A stretch of 40,828 nt of DNA, from contig JAGWZH010000018.1 in assembly GCA_018971945.1 (NCBI GenBank), forward strand, positions 1 to 40,828. Direction: 5' to 3'. A model generated the notes under the pieces. The model was given only the letters and a program-made list of their open reading frames with translations, had not been told where the DNA came from and did not search any database. The number at the start of each line of letters is the position of its first letter. The stretch's first letter is position 1. Below, piece after piece: positions 26,111 through 33,914 of the stretch. The stretch comes from Alphaproteobacteria bacterium (GTDB lineage Bacteria; Pseudomonadota; Alphaproteobacteria; Caulobacterales; Aquidulcibacteraceae). The position numbers and the translations under genes were made by a program.

Positions 26111-26246
26111 CAGCCCATTTGCAGGAAGCCGAACGGCTCTGGCAAGGGCGCAGGGCGAGGGCGCTGGGCAAGGATTGGCCAACCATGGCGCCAGCCTGAT
26201 TTCTTAAGCTCGACGCGCTAGGATCGAGAGGATTGGAATAGGGATC

Positions 26247-26966
26247 ATGACCGAAGACGCCGTTTCCCCATCTGAGCGCCGCTCTGGCGTGACCGCGCTC
26301 ATCAATCTTCGCCCCCGCACGGATCTCCGGACCGGCTTGATCGTCAGCGGTCGGATCGACGCGCCCCCGCCGCAGACGCCCGAGCGGCTTGCCGACGTCG
26401 CTTTCAGGGCCCAGCGACAATGGCGAGCGCAAGGGCGTGCCGCGCCTTTGGCCATTTCCCTTCATGAACGCTTGAGCGAACCGAAATCGGCTGAGCCCCT
26501 GCACAAGGCCCTGATCAAGGCGGGCTTCTCTCCGGGCGCTTTGACCTTCGAGATCGCGGAGAAAGCGCTCATCGCGCGGGCCCTGCCGCTTGCGGAGGCG
26601 CTCCGCGCCTTTGGTTGGCGCCTGGCGCTGCGGGCTGACAACGCCTGCCCTCTCCCCTTCGGCGAACGCGTCCGAAGCCTCTATCAGGAAGTCGTCGTGA
26701 CCGGCATGACGCCGCCAGCGCCGTTCAACCCCGCAGCGCTGAACAACCAAGACCCGTTCGCCCGGCGGCTCTTGGCGGCGCAGCAAGCGGGCCTGCGGCT
26801 GACGGTGGAAGGCGTGCAAGGGGCAGCGGAGGCCAAGACCTGGCTGCTCGCCGGTTTTGATTGTGCAGAAGGCAACATCAAAGACGCCGCGACAGGCGCT
26901 GCTCACATACTGAGGCTTGACCGCTCCGAGCGGACGCCGACGGCGTTGAGCTTCTCCAAAAGATAA
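26247..26966 (+). CDS. Degenerate EAL-domain protein (probably inactive)
   Basis: The 239-residue protein follows the EAL phosphodiesterase fold from about residue 50: LAISLHERL for the LxVNxS strand, GALTFEIAEKAL for LxxEITES (Glu102 kept), FGWRLALRADNACPLPFG for the LALDDFGTG loop, and LRLTVEGVQ for the AEGVE motif (Glu188 kept), then GFDCAEGNIKD. The EAL motif itself, the DDFGTG loop and the catalytic lysine strand (LKIDRS) are lost, so c-di-GMP hydrolysis is unlikely; a binding or regulatory role is inferred. The gene ends inside the antisense 3' end of the DUF2336 gene (64-base overlap). Confidence 0.7.
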   Translation: MTEDAVSPSERRSGVTALINLRPRTDLRTGLIVSGRIDAPPPQTPERLADVAFRAQRQWRAQGRAAPLAISLHERLSEPKSAEPLHKALIKAGFSPGALTFEIAEKALIARALPLAEALRAFGWRLALRADNACPLPFGERVRSLYQEVVVTGMTPPAPFNPAALNNQDPFARRLLAAQQAGLRLTVEGVQGAAEAKTWLLAGFDCAEGNIKDAATGAAHILRLDRSERTPTALSFSKR

Positions 26967-28048
26967 TCTAGATCGTCTTTTGGCACGTGTTGGAACAGGG
27001 TCAGGACACGCTCCACCATGCGCGTCCGAAATGTGGCCGCGTCCCTGTCCGCCCCGTCGCGGCTCATCTCGTGGTAGACATCCACCGCGGCCCGGAACGG
27101 CCCTAGAAGCCTGCGCGGCAGGCCTGCGCGCTCAAACAAAGTCTCAAGACCCAAGGGGCCGCTGTCATGCACCATGACCCACACCCGATGGTGGGCCAGG
27201 CCTGAGAGCTCTGCCAATGCATGCTCGACAAAGGACATCTGCCCAATGCACATGCCTCTCATCAGGAGCGAAGGCGAAAGCCGTCCATGCAGATTGATCT
27301 GTTGGACAAAGCGCGGCAGGTCCGCCTGACGGGCCGCCTGCTCAATGAGATCGACGGTCGCCCGCTCGCGGGCGCCGACGGCCAGGTCGATGGCCATCTG
27401 CGGCGGCAAGGCATGGTTATTGACCAAATGATCAAACAATTCGCCCGATACGAGCGAGACCAGCTTTTCAGTGATCGAGAGGGGCAACGCCGCCCGCCGC
27501 ACCATGGCGCTTTTGACCCCGCCATGGTCAGGAAACCTGCCAAGAGCCGTGTTGAGACCCGCTTCGTCGAACGCCGCGCCCCAATTGGACAGGGCCTGCT
27601 CAACCGCCGCGGCCACCCCAACCTCAGCGATCACGCGCGTGATCTCCTGCGACACCGTCCCGCGGCTCGCCACCGCCACCTGCTTGGACGGCGGACACGA
27701 CCGCAGGATCTCGATCAGGTCGCGGTCAGACAGCTGCGGGGAGTTCATAAGAACCGGCAAGGCCACGGCCTCGACGTCGTTGGCGAGCTTGATGGCGACG
27801 TCAGAGGGCAATTTCGTAGAATTCTGCAGCGTCACGGAAAGCGATCGGCGCACCATCTCGGACGCGTCCGCGGCCATAATCCGCAAAACCTCTTCAGCAA
27901 AGGCGCGCTCGTCGGTGGAGAGCGCCGCCCGATCGATCGCCAAGCAGATCTTGCTCGCCGCCGCCGACCGATCCTCGTCGGTCAAGCCTTTCACCAGGGT
28001 CCGAACGTCTTCGTCCGACAGACGGGAACGCATGGTCACGATCGTCAT
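26903..28048 (-). CDS. DUF2336 domain-containing protein
   Basis: This 381-residue all-helical protein matches alphaproteobacterial DUF2336 proteins: repeated helical pairs (LIEILRSCPPSKQVAVASRG, AALPLSITEKLVSLVSGEL) resembling HEAT-like units, no signal peptide and no membrane segment. The function of the family is not established. ATG 28048 is taken; an ATG five codons later is possible, and neither has a strong ribosome binding site. It overlaps the EAL-like gene tail to tail by 64 bases, so the C-terminal 20 codons of both proteins are written on opposite strands of the same DNA. Confidence 0.75.
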   Translation of the reverse strand: MTIVTMRSRLSDEDVRTLVKGLTDEDRSAAASKICLAIDRAALSTDERAFAEEVLRIMAADASEMVRRSLSVTLQNSTKLPSDVAIKLANDVEAVALPVLMNSPQLSDRDLIEILRSCPPSKQVAVASRGTVSQEITRVIAEVGVAAAVEQALSNWGAAFDEAGLNTALGRFPDHGGVKSAMVRRAALPLSITEKLVSLVSGELFDHLVNNHALPPQMAIDLAVGARERATVDLIEQAARQADLPRFVQQINLHGRLSPSLLMRGMCIGQMSFVEHALAELSGLAHHRVWVMVHDSGPLGLETLFERAGLPRRLLGPFRAAVDVYHEMSRDGADRDAATFRTRMVERVLTLFQHVPKDDLDYLLEKLNAVGVRSERSSLSM

Positions 28049-28184
28049 GGGCTGGCCAGCCTTCGTGCGACAGAATAAAGGGCGTGTTCATGCGCCTTGC
28101 GCGCATCTTAACGTCTATCCTCGGCTGATTGTCTTAACGTTCGGTTGCCCCAGCCGCGACAAGAACCTCAAAAATGGAGACTCC

Positions 28185-29390
28185 ATGCTGCTCAAAGGCC
28201 TCAAGGTGCTGGAACACGCCACCTATATCGCCGCGCCAGGCGCGGGCGGCATCATGGCTGATTGGGGAGCCGACGTTGTCAAAATCGAGCCTCCCGGCGG
28301 CGATCCGATCCGGCAGTTCTTTGAATCGATCGGCGCGGACGCCAGCGTCAATCCCGTGTTCGATCTCGATAATCGCGGCAAGCGTTCGATCATTCTAGAC
28401 GCCTCCAAGCCCTCCGGCCGAGATCTGGTCCGCCGGTTGGCGACCGACATTGATGTGTTCCTCACCAATGTTCGCCCCGGAGGACTGAAGCGCGCTGGCC
28501 TGGATTATGAGAGCCTGGCCGCGATCAACCCGCGTCTCGTTTATGCAAGCGTGACAGGGTACGGCCTGAACGGTCCTGACGCCGACAAGCCGGGCTTTGA
28601 CATCGCCGCTTTCTGGGCGCGTTCCGGGATGGCGGCGATGACCGCTCCCAGAGGGATGGAGCCCTTCCCGCTCCGCACCGCCATGGGCGATCATGTGACC
28701 TCCATGGCCACTGTCGGGGGGATCATGGCCGCGCTCTATGAGCGCGAGAAAACCGGAAAAGGCCGCTTGGTGGAAGCCTCCCTGCTCAGGGCAGCCACCT
28801 ATGCTTTGGGCTCGGACATGGCGATCCAGCACGCTTTCGGACGCCTTGCCTCCAACAGGTCGCGGCCGGACGCCATCAACCCCATCGCGAATTTCTTCCA
28901 AACCCAAGATGGACAATGGGTGTGCATCACGCCGCGCCAGGGCAGCGCCGATTGGGCCCCGCTCTGCCGTGCGGCGAAAGCCGAGCACCTCATCCAAGAC
29001 CCACGCTTCTCCTCCTCCAAGCTGCGCCGGGAAAACGGGCCGGCGCTGGTGGCGGCCCTCGACAACGCTTTCGCCGCCTTGTCCTTCGCGCAACTCGCCG
29101 CCGCCCTCGACGACGCCGACATTGTCTGGTCCCCGGTGCAGTCCGCGGCCCAGGCCGCCGCTGATCCGCAGCTTCTCGCCGCAGGCGGCGTGGTCGAGAC
29201 GCCTCTCCCCGGCGGGGGAACCGCGAAAGCGCCTGGCGGACCGTTGCGCTTCCCCGGCCTTGATGATGGGCCAAAGGGCCCCGCCCCCGGACCGGGGGCG
29301 CACACGCGCGCGGTGCTCCAGGCGGCGGGGTTGTCAGCAGCGGACATCGAGGCGCTCTTGGCCGCAGGCGTCGCCAAAGAAAGCCCCTAG
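28185..29390 (+). CDS. Class III (CaiB/BaiF family) acyl-CoA transferase
   Basis: The 401-residue protein begins LLKGLKVLEHATYIAAPGAG, with the family motif GADVVKIEPPGGDP, then the KRSIILD strand, FLTNVRPG, and YASVTGYGLNGP. The catalytic aspartate is probably the one in AMGDHVTS (near 168), matching the Frc/CaiB position. The C-terminal domain reads GRLVEASLL and GQWVCITPRQGS. Such enzymes move CoA between carboxylic acids; the donor and acceptor are unknown. GGAGA precedes ATG 28185. The gene converges on the transglycosylase gene, and the two stop codons share the palindrome CTAG (29387-29390). Confidence 0.9.
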   Translation: MLLKGLKVLEHATYIAAPGAGGIMADWGADVVKIEPPGGDPIRQFFESIGADASVNPVFDLDNRGKRSIILDASKPSGRDLVRRLATDIDVFLTNVRPGGLKRAGLDYESLAAINPRLVYASVTGYGLNGPDADKPGFDIAAFWARSGMAAMTAPRGMEPFPLRTAMGDHVTSMATVGGIMAALYEREKTGKGRLVEASLLRAATYALGSDMAIQHAFGRLASNRSRPDAINPIANFFQTQDGQWVCITPRQGSADWAPLCRAAKAEHLIQDPRFSSSKLRRENGPALVAALDNAFAALSFAQLAAALDDADIVWSPVQSAAQAAADPQLLAAGGVVETPLPGGGTAKAPGGPLRFPGLDDGPKGPAPGPGAHTRAVLQAAGLSAADIEALLAAGVAKESP

Positions 29391-30190
29391 GCCTCTTCCG
29401 CCTCCGGATCGCGGAGGATTCGAGAGGGGTCAGGCCAATCAGCCAGCGCCAAGCTCAGCAGCGCGCGGGCCGTCTCAGGGGCGATTAAGGTCCGGTTGGG
29501 CGCGGGCGCGGCGCGCTCGGGGGCGGGGGAGATGTCCTCTATGGCTGCGACCAAGACTGGCGGCCCCGCCGCCACCGACGCCCCGGCGACGCCGTTGAGC
29601 TCGAGCCGCGCCAACAACTGGGCGGCCGAGCGCGCCTCTCCGTCACGATTGTAAAACAACCAGCGATTGGCGCCGGCTTCACGGGGAAACAGCGCCGCCG
29701 CATTCGGCGCCCCGTCCGCCGCCGCCGCGATCAAACGCGCCGCCCCCGCAGGCCCCATGACATGGGCGGCGTATATCTCTCCCGTCCTGGGCGACCGGCC
29801 CAAACGCCCCTCCAGATAAACCGCGTTCTCCCGCGCCAACTCACCCGCCATGCGGGCGGACAGTTCCGGGTCGTAGCGTAAGTTCAGGATCTCCCGCCGA
29901 AGGCCCGCATCAGCCACATGGGGGCGGCCGTTGCGGGTTGAGATCGCCTCGGCATAATTCTGCAAGCCATGGGCCGCGCCGTGGCGCTGGACCATGGCGA
30001 GCCAGGTCGACTCGATGAACTGGAACAACCCCGTGGCGGACGAGGTCGGGGCCCGGGCCGCGGCGTTGAGGCTTGATTCCCGCTGCGCAGTGGCGAGCAA
30101 GAGCTCAAAGGAAACCCCGCTCGCCTCCGCGCCTCGCTGCACGGCGGCGACGACCGGGTTGAGGCGGGGGCCGGACACAGCGTCGGACAT
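29387..30190 (-). CDS. Lytic transglycosylase (SLT domain) protein
   Basis: The 267-residue protein has an N-terminal SLT-type lysozyme-like domain: LLLATAQRESSLNAAARA with the catalytic Glu, SATGLFQFIESTWLAMV, the NYAEAIS region and a late YAAHVMGPAGAARL motif. It should cleave peptidoglycan to 1,6-anhydromuropeptides. No signal peptide is visible, as in some alphaproteobacterial SLT proteins associated with flagella or secretion, but nothing nearby supports that link. ATG 30190 follows AGGAG; an earlier in-frame start at 30223 is weaker. The C-terminal 60 residues are Ala/Pro-rich and probably flexible. Confidence 0.83.
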   Translation of the reverse strand: MSDAVSGPRLNPVVAAVQRGAEASGVSFELLLATAQRESSLNAAARAPTSSATGLFQFIESTWLAMVQRHGAAHGLQNYAEAISTRNGRPHVADAGLRREILNLRYDPELSARMAGELARENAVYLEGRLGRSPRTGEIYAAHVMGPAGAARLIAAAADGAPNAAALFPREAGANRWLFYNRDGEARSAAQLLARLELNGVAGASVAAGPPVLVAAIEDISPAPERAAPAPNRTLIAPETARALLSLALADWPDPSRILRDPEAEEA

Positions 30191-30234
30191 GCGCCAAACT
30201 CCTGCCCGGATTCGGAGCCCCAAAAGTTAAAGCC

Positions 30235-30690
30235 TCACTCACCCGCCAGAATACGCTCGGGCTGCCCCGCCACATGAACGCGGAAGACGACGGCGCGCGC
30301 GCCAGTCGGTCCGCCGACTGGGCTGTGGCGCGCTTCGGGCCTGATGACATAGGAGTCGCCTGAGGTGAGCACGATGTCGGGCTGGTTCTCTTCACGATGG
30401 ATCGCCGAGCCTTCGATCACGTAAACGAATTCTTCTCCCGGATGATAATGCCACGGCACAGACGCATGAGGCGGGATCACGACATCGGAGATGATCACCT
30501 CCAGGCCTGGCGCCGCCTGGATCGGCGCCCGCATCATCTCGTTGGAACCTGGCGGCGGCGCGTGGCCATGCGGATGGGCGTGGCCGAACGCTAAGGGAGC
30601 GGCCGTCTCTCCCGGCGCATCATGGTCGATGGCGATGGCGCATCCCGCCAAAGCCAGAGCCGCCGCAGCAGCGACATATCCAAAACGCAT
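30235..30690 (-). CDS. Cupin-domain lipoprotein with His-rich stretch
   Basis: The 151-residue protein has a lipoprotein signal (ALALAGC, Cys17), a histidine-rich linker (GHAHPHGHAPPPG) and one cupin domain: VPWHYHPGEEFVYVIEGSA (motif 1 with three metal-ligand candidates) and DSYVIRPEARHSPVGG (motif 2). It should be an exported, metal-binding cupin anchored to a membrane. The His stretch could bind nickel, zinc or copper. Its function is not assigned. The gene lies 45 bases upstream of the transglycosylase gene on the same strand, and 132 bases separate it from the acyl-CoA dehydrogenase gene. Confidence 0.82.
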   Translation of the reverse strand: MRFGYVAAAAALALAGCAIAIDHDAPGETAAPLAFGHAHPHGHAPPPGSNEMMRAPIQAAPGLEVIISDVVIPPHASVPWHYHPGEEFVYVIEGSAIHREENQPDIVLTSGDSYVIRPEARHSPVGGPTGARAVVFRVHVAGQPERILAGE

Positions 30691-30822
30691 AAGACCTTCC
30701 CCGCGTGATCAGGCCATCATTTATCACGGACACGGCCCCGGCGCAGCCGTGCGCACGCCGGCTGGCGCAGAGGGGGATGAAGCGGCCGCTCTAGGCCGCG
30801 CCAATGGCGTGGCGCTAAGCCC

Positions 30823-31995
30823 TCAATAGCTCTTTGGTAGACCCAGAACCCGTTCGGCGATAAAATTCAGGATCATCTCGCGGCTCACCGGAGCGATGCG
30901 AGCGATCATGGCCTCCCTGAAATAACGCTCCACGAAATATTCCTTCGCGTACCCCATGCCGCCATGGGCGAGAAGCGAAGCCTCGCAAGCGTTGAAGCCC
31001 GCTTCGGCCCCCAGAAACTTCGCAGCGTTGGCTTCCGCGCCGCAATCCTTGCCCGCGTCGTAGAGCGCAGCAGCCTTGAACGCGAGTAGATTGGCGGCTT
31101 CCAACTCAGCCCAAGCCTTCGCCAGAGGATGGGAGACCCCTTGGTTCTGTCCGATCGGCCGGCCGAACACAATCCGCTCCTTGGCGTATTGCGCCGCCCT
31201 CGCCAAAGCGGCCCGGCCAAGGCCTACCGCCTCGACGGCGAACAAAACCCTCTCGGGATTAAGCCCAGTCAAAAGGATCTTGAACCCATCGCCCTCTTCG
31301 CCAATCAGCCGGTCTTCCTCGACCTCAAGATCCTCGATGAACAGCGTGTTGCATTCGACCGCCTTTCGACCCATTTTCGGGATCGGGTTCGCTTCGATGC
31401 GTTTGCGGTCAAAGTCCGCGTAGAACAACGACAGGCCTTCTGTGGCCTTCCGGCACTCTTGCTTCGGCTTCGTGCGCGCAATGATCATGATCGTGTTCGC
31501 GCGCTGCGCACTGGTCGTCCAGATCTTGCGGCCATTGATGCGCCAGCCCGACGACGTCCTCACCGCCCGCGTTTCAAGGCTTGCCGTGTCCAGGCCCGAA
31601 TTCGGTTCGGTAACCGCAAAACAGCTTTTCGCCTCGCCAGAAATCAAAGGCGGCAGAAAGCGCCGCTTCTGCGCCTCGGCGCCGAACTTCACGATCGGCA
31701 TGGGGCCGAAAATATTCAAATGCACTGCGGACGCGCCGGAAAATCCCGCTCCGCTCTCTGTGATGGCCTGCATCACAATGGAGGCCTCAGTCAGCCCAAG
31801 TCCAGCCCCGCCATAGGCCTCAGGCATCGCGACACCGAGCCAGCCCCCGTCGGCCAGATCCTTAACGAAGGGCTCGGGGAAGACGCCGGTCTCATCCGTC
31901 TTCGCCCAGAAATGATCATCATAGCGGGCGCAGATCTTCCGAACGCTATCCCTGATCGCGGCCTGTTCTTCGCTGAGCTCAATAGAAAGGGTCAT
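30823..31995 (-). CDS. Acyl-CoA dehydrogenase
   Basis: The 390-residue flavoprotein has the complete acyl-CoA dehydrogenase layout: LSEEQAAIRDSVRKICARYD, AMPEAYGGAGLGL, SCFAVTEPNSGLDTASLETR in the beta domain, ERIVFGRPIGQNQGV, and an ending AHGGMGYAKEYFVERYFREA followed by IAPVSREMI. The family passes electrons to ETF. The C-terminal segment lacks the usual EGTSEIQ pattern, so the position of the catalytic base is uncertain. Its ATG overlaps the stop of the glycine-oxidase-like gene (ATGA), so it is translated as the last member of the run starting at tRNA-His. Substrate unknown. Confidence 0.88.
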   Translation of the reverse strand: MTLSIELSEEQAAIRDSVRKICARYDDHFWAKTDETGVFPEPFVKDLADGGWLGVAMPEAYGGAGLGLTEASIVMQAITESGAGFSGASAVHLNIFGPMPIVKFGAEAQKRRFLPPLISGEAKSCFAVTEPNSGLDTASLETRAVRTSSGWRINGRKIWTTSAQRANTIMIIARTKPKQECRKATEGLSLFYADFDRKRIEANPIPKMGRKAVECNTLFIEDLEVEEDRLIGEEGDGFKILLTGLNPERVLFAVEAVGLGRAALARAAQYAKERIVFGRPIGQNQGVSHPLAKAWAELEAANLLAFKAAALYDAGKDCGAEANAAKFLGAEAGFNACEASLLAHGGMGYAKEYFVERYFREAMIARIAPVSREMILNFIAERVLGLPKSY

Positions 31996-33176
31996 GCGGC
32001 TTTCTTTTCAAATCGATCCGGCGTGAACGCCGCCCATAGATCTTCAATGGGCTCTCCTAACACTTGCGCCGCCAAAATCTGTCCGGTCAAGGGCCCTAAC
32101 AGCCAGCCGTTACGGGAGTGGCCGCAAGCGACATAGCAGCCATCAGGGCCGGACGGACCGATCATGGGCGCCCAATCGGGGGACATGGGCCGCACCCCAG
32201 CGGCGTGAAAGCGCGGCGGACCCTCAAAGCGCGCGCCCGGCAGAGCCCGGCGCAATTGCTGAAAGAGCTGCTTCAGGCCCGCCTCGTCAGGATCGAAATC
32301 GATGCGGCCGGTTTCCATGGTCGACCCAAACAGAATGTCTCCGCCCGCCAGAGGCGCTGCATACACCGAAAGGGTTCGGATCGTTTCCTCGATTGCGCAC
32401 CCGGGAGCAGCCGGACGGACCCGTCCCAAAATACCTTTCGCTGGGGTCAGAAGCCGCAACGCCGGAGCGGCTTCAACAAGGCCCGGCGGAGCAAGCGCCC
32501 CCGGCGACAGCACCACCGCGTCCGCCACGAGCCCCGAGCCGTCCTCAAACGCCACGCCGCGGGCCCGGCCGCCTCGCACGGCAAGACGCGCAGCCTCTCG
32601 CTCCAACAGAAGCGAAACTCCCGCCTCAATGCAAAGTTCGGTCAAAAGCTCAAGCATCGGCCAGACATCGACGAGCCGCTCGTCCGGCAAACGAAGGGCG
32701 CCTGCGACCCTCAGGCTATAAAGGCGCGGATCGAGGTCGTCGGGCAGCCCATCAGTCCATTCCATAACGGCTCCCGCCTGTCGGGCCCGGTCGCGCACCC
32801 GCATCACCCGGGCGAGGTCCGCGTCGCTATGCGCCAAGAGCAGCGCGCCTGTGTCCCGAACGCCCGACTCTAGAAGCGGATAGGACAGCAGAAGCCGCTC
32901 CCAGGCGGCGTGGCCGGCCGCGCACAAACGGAAAAACAGGCGATGCGTGTTGGATCCTTCATAAAGGGCCTCAGAATAAGGCCCCAACATGCCCGCTGCG
33001 TTGGCTGAAGCCGCCCTGCGCCGCTCCGGGGCCCGCACCCCGCGCCCCTGCGCCTCGACCAGGGTGACCGAGGCCCCGCCCTTCGCCAGAAACAGCGCCG
33101 CACACAATCCCACAGCGCCGGCTCCCACGACGATAACGCGAAGGCCGGCGCTTTTGGATGTGATTGGGGACGACAT
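31992..33176 (-). CDS. Glycine oxidase-like FAD oxidoreductase (DAO family)
   Basis: The protein (about 394 residues) starts with a Rossmann FAD motif (VIVVGAGAVGLCAALFLAKG) followed by VTLVEA and SANAAGMLGPYSEAL. It ends with the DAO-family C-terminal motif RPMSPDWAPMIGPSGPDGCYVACGH, given here in part. Relatives include glycine/D-amino-acid oxidase ThiO and dehydrogenases that oxidise N-substituted amino acids. ATG 33176 and ATG 33188 are both possible starts, neither with a clear ribosome binding site. No thiamine genes are adjacent, so a ThiO role is not supported. It follows the SLOG gene by about 48 bases and overlaps the acyl-CoA dehydrogenase downstream, suggesting one operon. Confidence 0.8.
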   Translation of the reverse strand: MSSPITSKSAGLRVIVVGAGAVGLCAALFLAKGGASVTLVEAQGRGVRAPERRRAASANAAGMLGPYSEALYEGSNTHRLFFRLCAAGHAAWERLLLSYPLLESGVRDTGALLLAHSDADLARVMRVRDRARQAGAVMEWTDGLPDDLDPRLYSLRVAGALRLPDERLVDVWPMLELLTELCIEAGVSLLLEREAARLAVRGGRARGVAFEDGSGLVADAVVLSPGALAPPGLVEAAPALRLLTPAKGILGRVRPAAPGCAIEETIRTLSVYAAPLAGGDILFGSTMETGRIDFDPDEAGLKQLFQQLRRALPGARFEGPPRFHAAGVRPMSPDWAPMIGPSGPDGCYVACGHSRNGWLLGPLTGQILAAQVLGEPIEDLWAAFTPDRFEKKAA

Positions 33177-33224
33177 GGACAAGACCATAGCAAAGCCGAA
33201 AGAGGGCTCAAGGAAAGCCCGCGA

Positions 33225-33914
33225 TCATGACGCTACGGCAGGACGCATGGCTTCAGGTTTGGGGATGGCGTCATAACGCAGAGCCAAAGCCTCGCCGAGC
33301 TTGGCTTTCAAAGAACCGCGCTTGGGCTTCGCCGCCTGGATGAGCCGCGGCGCGTGGTGCTCCTGCGTCGGCGTCCAAAGCACCGGCGCGCCCGCGGCAT
33401 GGGCGAAAGCGGCCACCTCTGCGGTGCCCCCAGGACCCGCTGGCGGTTTTCCGCTCCAGACCGCGATCACAATATCCGCCATCGCGGCGAGTTCGTGGGC
33501 CAACGCCGCATAGGGAGCGGCTGAACCGCCGCCGGCGGCGGCCACCTGCGCAGGGGTCATCGACCAGACCTTGTCGGCCCGCTTGAGATAGCCCTGAAAA
33601 GCCTCAATCGAGGCTTGGTCGGCGAAGTCCTGCTCATACCGGTCGATCGGAAACGGCAACGGCGTCCATAATCGCCATCCCAAGGCCAAAGCCGCATCGG
33701 CGGCGTATCGGTCCGCACCCTCCGCCACGCCCGAGGCCAAGACCAGCGGCCGCGCGCCCACGGCCTCCTCGACCGCCTCACCGATCTGCACGACCGCGCG
33801 CCCAACGTCCCGGGCGATCCGTGGGCGCTCGCCCTCCGGCAATTGGTTCAACCGGTGGCCGGTCACGACGACGATGACGGGTTTAGCAGCCACACAACTC
33901 TCCCTTGCCTTCAT
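33225..33914 (-). CDS. SLOG-superfamily nucleotide-binding-fold protein
   Basis: The 229-residue protein has the pattern of SLOG (SMF/DprA-LOG) Rossmann-like proteins: VIVVVTGHRLNQLP at the first strand, VLASGVAEGADRYAADAAL (the SGxAxGAD loop, 61-71) and WTPLPFPIDRYEQDF, then DIVIAVWSGKPPAGPGGTAE. SLOG domains bind or process nucleotide-derived ligands, and LOG-type members release cytokinin bases from nucleotides. This subtype is uncharacterised. No membrane segment or SLATT partner is present. Its ATG overlaps the stop of the FolC-like ligase gene (ATGA), so it is tied to that ligase in expression. Confidence 0.7.
   Translation of the reverse strand: MKARESCVAAKPVIVVVTGHRLNQLPEGERPRIARDVGRAVVQIGEAVEEAVGARPLVLASGVAEGADRYAADAALALGWRLWTPLPFPIDRYEQDFADQASIEAFQGYLKRADKVWSMTPAQVAAAGGGSAAPYAALAHELAAMADIVIAVWSGKPPAGPGGTAEVAAFAHAAGAPVLWTPTQEHHAPRLIQAAKPKRGSLKAKLGEALALRYDAIPKPEAMRPAVAS

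Noticed and set aside
27471-28184. Upstream extension of the CoA-transferase frame by 238 codons
   Set aside because: That part is antisense to the DUF2336 gene; the family signature starts right after ATG 28185, which has a ribosome binding site.
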